A DNA stretch of 64,000 nt from Morchella semilibera. Its lineage: Eukaryota > Ascomycota > Pezizomycetes > Pezizales > Morchellaceae. The first letter of the stretch is position 1. Each line of letters starts with the position of its first letter. A program made the position numbers and the translations under genes. Positions 35,207-44,966 of the stretch are shown here, in pieces. The notes under the pieces were generated by a model. The model was given only the letters and a program-made list of their open reading frames with translations, was not told the DNA's origin and searched no databases. The stretch covers positions 3,875,973-3,939,972 of the forward strand of contig WBVU01000003.1 of assembly GCA_009192285.1 (NCBI GenBank), read 5' to 3'.

Positions 35207-35937
35207 TTACCTGCCCTTTAACCTCTGTAGCTGGATCTCATCTGCACCCAGCTCCACTGCCAACTGGTAGTAATTCCGTCCGTTATTGTCAAGTACTGTT
35301 CGGTCAGCACCCTTCTCCAGAAGCATCTGTATCACATCCTCGCGCTGGTTCTGCACGGCGACATGCAGCCCCGTCTGCCCCGTCTCAAAGTCCCGCACAT
35401 TCAGTAGCTCTTCGTCCATCTCGATCATTTCCAAAACGCTCTCCACATCACCTATATACCATTATTAGCCCTTTAATTAACCACCCCCACCGAGCCTGCC
35501 TTCTTAAGACTCACCTTCTGCACAGAACTCCAAAAAGGCCCTGACCTTCTTCAATTCCGGATTATCGTCATAGAATTGCTCCTCGTCGAGATGCGCACCG
35601 AGGTCAAGCCTAGTCTGGGTGCCGCCCTCGTTGCGGTAGGTTACGAGGAGTTTACCAGTCGCGGGGTCAAGCGTAGAGGTACTACAGGATGGGCATTGGC
35701 TTCGTGTGTGGGGACTGTTGCTGTATTCCTCTGCAAAGCAAGACCTGCAGGAGCTCCGGTCAGTAGGTTGTTGGAGGGTGAACCGAGGGAAGAGAAGTAC
35801 CAGTGATAGTGGTGGCCGCAAGGGAGCTCAATATCGTCGATTATGCCGGCGTTTTGGTCGGAGGTGTCTTCATCTTCAACCGAGATAATGAGTGGCTCGG
35901 TGCAGGATGTGCAAAGGGCGGAGGAAGAGGAAGCCAT
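35207..35937 (-). CDS. RING-like zinc finger protein with ankyrin repeats
   Basis: Three exons (35801-35937, 35515-35744, 35207-35451) give 203 residues with consistent phases. Residues 9-75 carry a RING pattern: CTSC, then about thirty residues, CGHHYHW, SCF about three residues later, and CPSC. The C-x2-C, C-x-H-x3-H-x2-C and C-x2-C spacing suits two zinc ions. The C-terminal half has at least two ankyrin repeats (GQTGLHVAVQNQREDVIQML and the following LDNNGRNYYQLAVELG). The middle contains a short beta-rich segment with an acidic linker. A RING plus ankyrin layout suggests a small E3 ubiquitin ligase with its own binding module. The first zinc half is widely separated, so activity is inferred. 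An 18-base G run lies about 35 bp upstream of the start. Confidence 0.85.
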
Positions 35938-35971
35938 TTTAGGTAATATGATTATTGCGGGAAAGGACCTT

Positions 35972-35989
35972 GGGGGGGGGGGGGGGGGG
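35972..35989. repeat. long G homopolymer in a promoter
   Basis: About eighteen G bases, beginning 35 bp upstream of the RING-ankyrin start codon. Length changes here could affect transcription or translation of that gene and the F-box neighbour only indirectly. Confidence 0.85.
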
Positions 35990-36172
35990 TTGTACTTGTG
36001 CTTTATTGGTGGGGTAGTAAATTCGTACCGGTATCTAAAGTGTATAGGTCGGTCAAATGATTTTTTTTTTAGCGGTTGCAACATGAAACGGCCCATTATG
36101 TAAGTGGATCATAAATAGTCACTCGTCTGCTTTTAAAACTTTCTATGTATTTTAACGAAAGCACTACAGTCA

Positions 36173-37897
36173 TCACAATTGCCCTCTCTCACTTGGCATC
36201 CAAGCTCCACCCATGGTCTTCTCGAAACACCAATCACCGATCCTCTCCCCCGGCGATTTCCACCAATCCTTCCTTACCTCACCCTCTAGCTGTCCTAAAA
36301 ACATTCTCTCCAATCTCTCCAACACATCCGTATACACACTCGCAATCTTCCGCATCCTCTCTACATGCCGTGCCTCCCATGCCTCTTCCAGTTGTTGTGG
36401 AAAGCCATCAAAATAATGGCGGTGAATATAGTACCTCTCAGGAATCTCTCCAGGGATCGGATTCTGGTACGTGTCTCTTGTGAATACCAGCACTTGTAAC
36501 TTCTGAAGTCCGCGGAATGCAGATACCATAGCCTCGTGGGGAGCCACCCAGTCGTGGATATCCCCGCTTTGCGTACCAGCAGAGAGCCAGAGATGCGTCA
36601 ATGATTTGACGCAGCCTATGCTTTCTAGGGAGCGTGTGTCAATCGTTTTAGAGTCCCAGACGAGGTGCAGGTTTGTCAGATGCCGAAAATCTGCGAGGGT
36701 TGGGAGGAGATTGGCTAGGATCAAGGGATCATTGGGGTATGATGCAGTGAGTACTCGCAGCTGTGGGTTGGTGCTAATAAAGGCAGTATCTGAAGACGTG
36801 AGGCAACCGGGTGTATGATAGTCTTGCAAAGCTTCTATATGCCCTCGGCGGGATAAGTATTCTGACGCGGAAGGTGAACCTACAACGAGAGTGCGAAGCC
36901 GTGGGTGCGGGATATTTTCTGATATAAGAGCCTCCAAAAGTCCAAAATCAAGCTCTGTGTCCTTCAATGCCAAGCTACGAAGCTCTGGAAATCGTAAAGG
37001 AAGCTCGGATTCGGTAGCATCAAAACTCGTTACTTCCCCATTTACCCATTCCAGCTCTTCTAATGTCGGAGCCGCAGCCTTCAATATGCTCATACACAGC
37101 GGTGCCGTACTGATGTTGTCACAGCCCTTTGCCCTTCGAATATCCATTACTAATCTCCTCAACTTCCACCTCTGTTTCCCCTCTAACACGAACTCTCGAT
37201 CCACATATACCCCAGCCAACTCTAGCTCCCTTACTCCGGAAGCCGCGATAGCATTCAACAGCTCCGGCGTAACACATACCTTGTCCTCCCACCTCAGCAC
37301 CTCCAGGTTTGGCAACGCATACATCAGCAGATAGCACAGTTCCTTCACATAAACGTCAAAGTAATTCTTTGCCATCAATTCAATCACTCGGCTTCTCGAC
37401 ACCTCTGGTCTGAACATTGACGGTATACCATCTGACTTCCACAACGCCACAAAGAACGACTGCACTAGTAGGGCAGAGGCTATAGTCAATTTCCTCACAC
37501 AGGCACCCAGCGAGGGACTCGACACTGAAAGATTTTCCATTCGAGCCTTAGACTCACTAACGAGCACTTCCCGTATGCCCAAAGATGCAGGCGTCGTATA
37601 GGCCAGATATATACTGGGAAACTGTCGTGATCGCGCCAGTTGCCGGAAAGCGGTATTTACGAGCGCTAGTGAAGCTAGATCAGCGACAGACAGGAGCTCT
37701 GTGATATGACCCAGCAGTTCTGGTGGCAATTGAAAAATTAATGGTCCTGTATCAGATCCCTCACAAACTTGGGAGAACCAGAAAGGGTTGGTCGGCTTTC
37801 CATTATAGGCGCCACAGAGTTTCTTTGAATAGAGAGCTTGGTCGACGACAAATGTGGTTATGTCCAAGGCATGCTTGAGGGCGTGGGAAGATGACAT
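36173..37897 (-). CDS. F-box protein
   Basis: A single intronless frame of 574 residues from an ATG. The F-box is at about residues 56-95: FQLPPELLGHITELLSVADLASLALVNTAFRQLA. The long remainder is rich in Leu at intervals that suggest irregular leucine-rich repeats (for example LRSLALKDTELDFGLLEALI and LRVLTASYPNDPLILANLLPTL), as in many fungal F-box proteins of the SCF ubiquitin ligase. The C-terminus has a Trp-rich helical stretch. The F-box should bind Skp1 and the remainder should choose a target, which is unknown. Its start lies 3' to a minus-strand element-poor region. One element (36109-36125, minus) lies between it and the RING gene. Confidence 0.88.
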   Translation of the reverse strand: MSSSHALKHALDITTFVVDQALYSKKLCGAYNGKPTNPFWFSQVCEGSDTGPLIFQLPPELLGHITELLSVADLASLALVNTAFRQLARSRQFPSIYLAYTTPASLGIREVLVSESKARMENLSVSSPSLGACVRKLTIASALLVQSFFVALWKSDGIPSMFRPEVSRSRVIELMAKNYFDVYVKELCYLLMYALPNLEVLRWEDKVCVTPELLNAIAASGVRELELAGVYVDREFVLEGKQRWKLRRLVMDIRRAKGCDNISTAPLCMSILKAAAPTLEELEWVNGEVTSFDATESELPLRFPELRSLALKDTELDFGLLEALISENIPHPRLRTLVVGSPSASEYLSRRGHIEALQDYHTPGCLTSSDTAFISTNPQLRVLTASYPNDPLILANLLPTLADFRHLTNLHLVWDSKTIDTRSLESIGCVKSLTHLWLSAGTQSGDIHDWVAPHEAMVSAFRGLQKLQVLVFTRDTYQNPIPGEIPERYYIHRHYFDGFPQQLEEAWEARHVERMRKIASVYTDVLERLERMFLGQLEGEVRKDWWKSPGERIGDWCFEKTMGGAWMPSERGQL

Positions 37898-39666
37898 TGT
37901 GAATTGACTGACTAGTTATGGGTGGTGGTTAAAGACGGCGAGTTGGTCGTCTTCATATACCGTTTTGTGTCCCAGTGCGCACTTTCCCCTCTTGCTGATA
38001 TGTGGCCCTGTAAAACAGAGAGAGCTTGTGGTATTTGTTATGCAGCACCCTGCATAATACCTTGGCGCTTCATGGATCTGCGCACTTTGATAGGGGTGCT
38101 TCTGTGGAGAGGAAGATTTTTTCTTCCTGCATATGGCCATGAATCGGTATTGCCTATGTACACTAGGAAAGCATCGCTAATAAGAAATAATTTGATTGGA
38201 GTCGAAGGTTGATTTTGCCTCCACTAATGAACGGGGGCCCCACTGAGTTGATAGGCAATAGGGAGCACCTGCAGGCATAGCATGGAGTGCTTATCACGCT
38301 GCTGCTGCTGGCTGCTGCTGCACAGTGGAAACAGCTAAACATTGCGTAAATATAGAGCTGACACGCCTTATTTCTCAAGCCCATGTATAGTTAAAAGCTT
38401 ATATGCTTATCTATGATTTATCCGTTGTCAACATCTGCCATGCCCCACAGTGCAATTTTTGCCACAATCCTCAGTGTTCATATATCCCAGATCTCAACTT
38501 AAGTTTAACCCCGCCTATATTTACGCTTTCCAGCTACTATAATCAAGCACTTAATTGGTGGGAAACAGATCAACGATTTACTCAACCCTGTCACTTCAAG
38601 ATCTTGCATCGTCTACTCTTAACAGCGCGGAGCCAAGCTCACGAGCCTATTTTTCCCGTTTGTTGATCAGCTATGTACCGGCCATCCACGCACGGATATA
38701 TATTATGATCGTCCCCGCTCTAGACATCACGTAAAATTCTCCATAGAGAGCCTATAGAATAGCAAGCCGGGTTTAACTAGTTGACTACTTTCTTCATATT
38801 ACTCTACTGAGCGTATTACCTCTGGCTCGTGTGTTAATTCATGGTTCCCTTGCTTTAGGATCAGGAGTGTGGGTCGGGACAAAGGGTGGCTGTCGACTTT
38901 GGCTCTTGGATAGAATAGCTGGTAGGTTGGTACGTATGGTGTTGGGTTCACCACCGGTGTTGAATATGCTTTGTATAGATTAGAAGATACGGATACGAAA
39001 TAGAGGAAGCACTGGCTTAACTGGGGCATGCTAAATCATAAGTTATCACTCGTACAGAGTGCTGAGACTTTGATCCCCCAGGGAAACATGACTTGAATTT
39101 CAATTCTCATATCCTATTCTGGCACGCTCAGATATTAAGACCTGTAATACATGTAGTTCAAGGACAGTATCTAGATGTTGTTAGGCGCATGTAAGTTAGA
39201 TTGGGCTACAAGACGAGTTCCTTGATCAAGATAAACTATAAAGACCCATATGCTAATAAAAAACACATGGGTTTGATAATAATAATTTCATTATTTTTTT
39301 TTCTAAGATACTAACTCGTATGATGGTGAACCATCAGACATGCGGAGAGATCTCCTAAAATCTTATGACGCCATGTTAAGTCGATCTTTAACAGCCCTTT
39401 CCCTCTTTTTACCATCGCATAAGTCCGTTACAAAGAATAACTAGAAATATTCCAAACAACGGAATCAAAGAAGGAGTGAAAATCACGGTAAAAGACCAAA
39501 AAAATACAAGAAATGATATCCGATCTTTTATAACCCTTTTTAATTTCACCCTATATTCTTCTCAACTATTTGGAGCGAATTCGGGTATCATGTAACCGAA
39601 GTTACTAACTTTTAATTATAATAATGATGATAATGTAGCCTAAATTTAATCATGTGGTTAGCGATA
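37898..39666. other. intergenic, upstream of F-box gene
   Basis: No supported gene. TACATGTA at 39148 and one full CGAGTGA-N6-RTGA at 39036-39052 (minus). A CTG/CTGCTG run lies near 38300. Short frames have no family content. Confidence 0.5.
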
Positions 39667-39718
39667 TCAAAAGAACATATCTAAAAGAGTGGCTGTATTA
39701 TACCAAAACGGCCAAAAT

Positions 39719-41787
39719 TTAAGCCCAGCTAGACAAAAGTCAAACGAACAGTTAGCTGGAGAATTGGATAGAGTTATAAAAGTATGATCATACCAGCGGC
39801 TGGCAAAGAAGTCACTGAATCTGGATTCTCCATTCTCGGGGGCTGGAGTGGCAGGCTGTTCGGCGGAACTACCACCTGACAATGGATTACCATCACTATC
39901 AATGATTTCATCTATATTAAAAAAATGTTAGTCAAACAATTTTGATACAATCAAAATAATTCCCTGGACTTACGAGCATAGCAACAGCGGCTTCCATAAG
40001 TGCATCCTCCGTGCAACCAAGCCATACAGGTCTTGGTCTTCCACTGTCCATGACGGGGAACGATGCGGAGTTCCTTCTTCCCATGAGCGAACTGGCAAGA
40101 ACGGCCATAGCGGCATTCGCCAATTTCATTCCAGTTACGGCACATCTCGGTCTTGTAGAGAGCATTGGTCTTCTTGTTCAAGTGACGTGGTGGAAGACTG
40201 GCAGGATTATCGCCAGCAGATCTGGTAGGGACCATAACCACTGCCCCCTGTTGAACAGCCTGGGCAATACGGGCAGTACGACGGTCATTTTCGTCATACA
40301 TCCCATCTAAGTGTGAATGCTGCTGAGGGTTAAACCGACGAGGGGCAGCACCAGCAGACTGGTCATAGACTGGCTCAAGAGGCTTCTCGGCGGTCTTAAT
40401 CAAAGGGTGCGGAATGCGTTAGAAAAAAATATCTGAGATCGTTTACGTATCATAGATGAAGTTACCGGATACATCATCCTTCCATAGCTACCGCTATTGG
40501 GACGCAAATCAACTTTTCTGGTAGGTGCATCCTGCAGCTCATAGCTTCTACATGGGGGCTTGTTAGTGGTCAGAAAATCTAGTGGGGAGTATGGGGTTGT
40601 GGGTATATTACGCAATGATTTCATTATAGGCCCTCACTCTATCTGTAGGGTGAAACTCGTTGTTTTCACGATAAACGAAGCTACGGCCTCTAGCATCCTG
40701 ATCACTTCCAATAGGAGAGGAACCGGCAGCTGAGGGTGAAGGGCTTCCCACCATTTCTGGATACACAGCGAAGTTCTGAGGGCCTGTAGAGCGGTAGTAG
40801 TCAATGTCTTCACAGCGAGCAGGAGTAGCATAGATGGATCCTGGCTCGGACTGCGGTTGTTGCAGTTGGCCGTGTGTAAACATTTCGTAATTGATGTTGA
40901 CTGGGTAATCGTGGGTGCCACAGTTGACTCCAATCTCGCGTTCCTGGACGTAGGGACCGTTTTGGAGATAAAGCTCCTCGCGAGCCTTGATAGAAAGACG
41001 ATTCTCGAACATCTGTCTATAGTGAGCAACAGAGTATAGCTCGGTTTCGGCTGGCACACGAATAGCGTAAAGTCCTGGAATATCAACGTTGCGCACTAAA
41101 CAAGCAACACGTCCATAAAATTCGATGGGCTTGTCGTGAAAAAAGAACTCGATTAACTCTCCTTCAGGGAGGTAGAAAGGCTTTCCTTGGCCTGGGGGGC
41201 GACCATCGTAAACTAATTTGTGGCAGAAGGTAAGTAAACGGGAAGGAAAACAAGTGGGGGGAAAAAGCGGGGGAAAAAAGTGGGAAAAGTTTATGAGGGA
41301 TCAGCATACTATTAACTTTTGGGCTTGCAGAAGATTCAATTAAAAGAGTCTTAGGCGAGGAATTAAGACTCGGTTTAATGGATGTGGTCGAGTGATTAAT
41401 CATGGCTTTAAACTATTGCATCGATTAGTGTTAGTAGGATTATACACAGAGATTATCCAACTAGCAAATAGCAGCTGCTGAAATGGTATATAAAATTCAT
41501 TATAGGGGAGATTCGATGAAGGCAGCGATGCCATAGATTAATGCATTGGAACAACCAAACCGAACGCAATTCCTGAACCGAAACACATGGATAGCAGTGG
41601 GGAAACGCAAGAAAGATCTACTAAACCAGGAAAATCTTGTGTATACATGTAGTTGTGAAAAGACGAGAAAAATGAAAATGAACGTTAATGGATGGATTCT
41701 TACCTTATCCTGCTTTGTAGGTTCAAGTTCGAGAAAAACGGTTTTTTCACGGGGTGAAAGGTCAAAGAAGCTTTGCTTTTCAGGCAT
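39719..41787 (-). CDS. tandem CCCH zinc-finger protein (TTP-like mRNA-binding)
   Basis: Exons are likely 41704-41787, then an unresolved junction, then 40612-41212, 40466-40547, 39974-40394, 39794-39911 and a short last exon 39719-39728. The tandem fingers are YKTEMC-x8-C-x5-C-x3-H and WKTKTC-x7-C-x5-C-x3-H. The final His of the second finger is made by splicing (C plus AT). TTP-like proteins bind AU-rich 3' UTRs and destabilise mRNA. Upstream of the fingers there is a well-formed domain (residues around [10 protein letters not shown] to RVPAETEL) of unknown function. The first exon ([15 protein letters not shown]...) ends in phase 0, but the next exon needs one extra base, so a small exon is probably missing in 41213-41703. 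If the last intron (39729-39793) is retained, the tail is 34 residues longer, ending at 39667. Confidence 0.8.
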
Positions 41788-43295
41788 GCTGAAACAGTCG
41801 TTTGTTTTGTTTTGTTTTTCCTTTTTTTTCCTTTTTTTTTTTGAAAAAAGGTGGGGTTGAAGATAAGGGAAGATTGGAGCTAGAGAAAACGGAAGGGGGC
41901 TTATCAACCAAAGAGACGGTAGAATATGAAAATTTAGATTATAACGTGATGAAATTGAGATGGGAAGAGTAACGATGGGGAGAAGGAGTAGGAAAGATGG
42001 AAAGTGGAAAAGTGGGTGGGAAGTGGTGGCTATTTAACTTTTCCGTGTCTACCCTACATATCACTCGGTATTTACTAAAGGTGACCAGTGCGGCAGGTTG
42101 TGTGGATATGGTCATACGGTATTTGAGTGCCTATTTTATTAGCCTAGGTGAAAGTTTAATTTTCGTATGCCCATACAGGGCACGCCGCATTAAGAATTGT
42201 ATTTGACTGGCTCATTCTGGTATTCTGTAAAGCATACCACGAGATATAGCACTTCTCAAATCTTCTTCATATTGATACATGCATCTCCTGGATTATGAGG
42301 GGAGTGTAGAGCAGTAGTTAGACCCCATATACCGAGATACAATAGATACATGTAACACTCAGTTGGGTGTGGTCTCGAGGCCCGCATGACCGTAGAGAGT
42401 AGGCCAGTGGACCGTATACCTGCCCGCCATTCGATATACATGTACCCTGTCAACATCTCCTGTATGTACCGCAGCCTATATGAGTACATCTATCCTCAAT
42501 TAAGCTACTAATGAATATAGCTTGTACTTCGTCTTTGGCGGCGGCACCCATGTACATGTTAACTCTGCTGAGGATGAGTTCTACCCTCAAAAAGAGACTT
42601 TGGGTTTGTTTAAAGTGAACTTTCGAATCAGCCTTTCCACCCTCCTCACTGACTAACCTGACCACTCTTAACCCCGGAACGAAGTCACCCCTATAGATAC
42701 AATAACTCCGTCATGAATCATGATCACACCCCTACCCTTCTATGCTATGAAAAATCTCGCCTGCTATACTTATATTTATTTCACTTTGCTCATGAGAATG
42801 TCGTGGCGGGTTTGGAATCCTTTCAGTTCCTTCTGACCTCTTACTAAATAAGGATAGGCTGCTGAAAGGATTTAAAATTGTACAGAATACTGACTGTATT
42901 AGCGGAATAAATTCTTTTATATTATAACGATACAGGGTGGAACTTATTAGCCCTTTTATAACAATAATTACCTTGGCAACTAAAGTGGTAGTTTATTAGA
43001 CCTTACTACGATTATTACAGCTAGGATATATCTTTCTAGGCCCGTATAATACCTCCAATAAAAGCAAAGGTTTACTACGAGTGATAAGTTATGACTACGG
43101 TATCAGATATTATATACCTTTTATGAATCTATGTGATGGAAAATTTTAGCGAGTGATACATTATGACTCTTGGCACATGGGTTAGCCGTGGTTGACAAAC
43201 ACCCATCATTTTGTTTGATAACATCATGTTTACGGTACATGAAAATATACTACAAAGAGTCACCCAACAAGATAGGAATAGGTAAAGCGAACCAC
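41788..43295. other. intergenic with paired dispersed elements
   Basis: No gene is seen. TACATGTA at 42347 and 42437, an isolated ATCACTCG at 42060, and a pair of full elements on the plus strand near 43078-43166. The first 200 bp is the promoter side of the zinc-finger gene. Confidence 0.5.
43078..43166 (+). repeat. direct pair of CGAGTGA-N6-RTGA elements
   Basis: Two exact copies, 43078-43094 and 43150-43166, in direct orientation 72 bp apart. The similarity extends past the element: GAGTGATAAGTTATGACT and GAGTGATACATTATGACT differ at only two of eighteen bases. A third copy at 39036 (minus) shares this longer form (GAGTGATAACTTATGA). Confidence 0.85.
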
Positions 43296-44966
43296 CTAGG
43301 TGTTCCATGGAAGTGGAAAGCTACAAACCCATTCCTTAACTTCCTTCCGGAGATCTTGCACGTCTCCAACCGCACTTCCATCTCCAACTACCTTAAAGAA
43401 TTCTCTGAGGAGCTTCCTCCCACCAACTCCCTCATCAATCTTCTTCGCAATTCCCACCGCTCGATCTACAATCACTGCAACCTTTTCGAAGTCTTCTTCG
43501 GCGAAGCCTCTAGTTGTCATTGCTGGTGATCCCAATCTCAAACCACCAGGTTTGAGCGCTGAAATGTCACCAGGCACAGTGTTCTTGTTGGCAGCAACGT
43601 TGACGAGTTCTAGGATACGTTCAACACGGGCCCCATCAATGCCCTTTGGTTTGAGGTCGATAAGAACGAGATGGTTGTCGGTGCCACCGGAGACAACTTC
43701 GTAACCCACCGCTTGAAGTTTATTACTCAGCGCTTTCGCGTTCCTAAGGACTTGCTTTTGATAGGCCGCAAACTCGGGGGTAGTAGCCTGCTTAAGTGCC
43801 ACCGCAAGTGCTGTAATCGTGTGGTTATGAGGGCCTCCCTGGTGTCCCGGGAATACAGACGCATTAATGGGGTTTTCGAGGTCGTACATTATTTTCTCGC
43901 CTTTCTTATTGGTCGAGCGGACACCTTTTCGATAGAATATCATCGCGCCTCTGGGACCACGCAGTGATTTGTGACTAGTTGTGGTAACGATGTCGGAATC
44001 CAAAAATGGAGAGTCGGTCACTTCAGCTGCCACAAGACCAGAGATATGTGCCATATCTGAGAGAAGATAGGCGCCGTATTTGGTCGCTATAGTCTTCATC
44101 CTTTTGTAGTCTATGATACGGGAGTACGCCGACGCGCCGGCGATGATAATCTTTGGACGATAGAGTTCTGCTAGCTTTTCCAGGTTTTCGTAGTCGATAA
44201 GACCAGTCTTTGGATCAAGACGATAAGGAAGGGTCTCGAAGTACTCGGAAATTTTGGAGATCTTCTTAGAAGGAGTCTGGTATCCATGTGAGAGGTGGCC
44301 ACCATGGGGAAGGTCGAGTCCCATAATGCGTTCATGGGGACGAAGGAGGGCAGAGTATGCATAGAGGTTTGCCGGAGCCCCAGAAAGCGCTGTATTTTTT
44401 GTTAGACAGCCGAAAAGACGATTTTTTAAAACTTAAATGTGAAGCTTCCTCACCTTGAACATTAACGCCCCATTCTTCTGGATTCAGCCTGAAGGCTTCT
44501 AAAGCACGTTGTTGACACAGCCTCTCAGCCTCATCAATAAATTCATTCCCGCCATAGTATCTATCACCAGGATATCCTTCCGAGTACTTGTTTTGCATGG
44601 GAGACCCGAGAGCCTCAAGAACTGATTGTGAGGTAAAGTTCTCTGAGGGGATTAAATTGATAAAATCTCTTTGACGGAGTTTTTCCTGCTCGAAATTAGA
44701 CTTCTGGTTCGATGCCTAATCGACATCGAGGTACTAACCTTCTCAAGAATATTCGATATAGCAGGATCCGAGTCTGCTAGGGTGGCTCTTAGGAGCTATG
44801 AAGAAACATGAGCCATTGACATACTAACATAATTAAGGGCTACACTAACCTGGTCCTGAGAAGCACTAAGGTTTCCAGCACGGCGAGGAATTGATGTAGA
44901 GAATCCGGCAGAGGCATTCCTACTCAGCGCAACAGCCTGGCGACGGAGCAATGAACGAGCGAGCAT
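43296..44966 (-). CDS. SHM1: serine hydroxymethyltransferase, mitochondrial
   Basis: Four exons (44850-44966, 44739-44795, 44454-44688, 43296-44389) give exactly 500 residues. It is a PLP enzyme that interconverts serine and glycine with tetrahydrofolate. The first 33 residues are Arg/Ser/Ala-rich without acidic residues, a good mitochondrial presequence, so this is the mitochondrial isoform. Family motifs are [43 protein letters not shown] and [13 protein letters not shown] with the PLP-binding Lys at about 277. The final exon is long and intronless. The ATG at 44966 is the likely start, since a slightly longer frame needs a non-ATG codon. Symbol by analogy with yeast Shm1. Confidence 0.94.

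Noticed and set aside
35002-35544. 180-codon plus-strand frame
   Set aside because: It is antisense to the ankyrin exons, and the sense strand carries the coherent protein.
37375-37400. CGAGTGAT on the minus strand in the F-box gene, and CGAGTGAG near 50095 in the transporter
   Set aside because: They are inside coding exons and lack the second RTGA box at the fixed spacing, so they fit chance occurrence.
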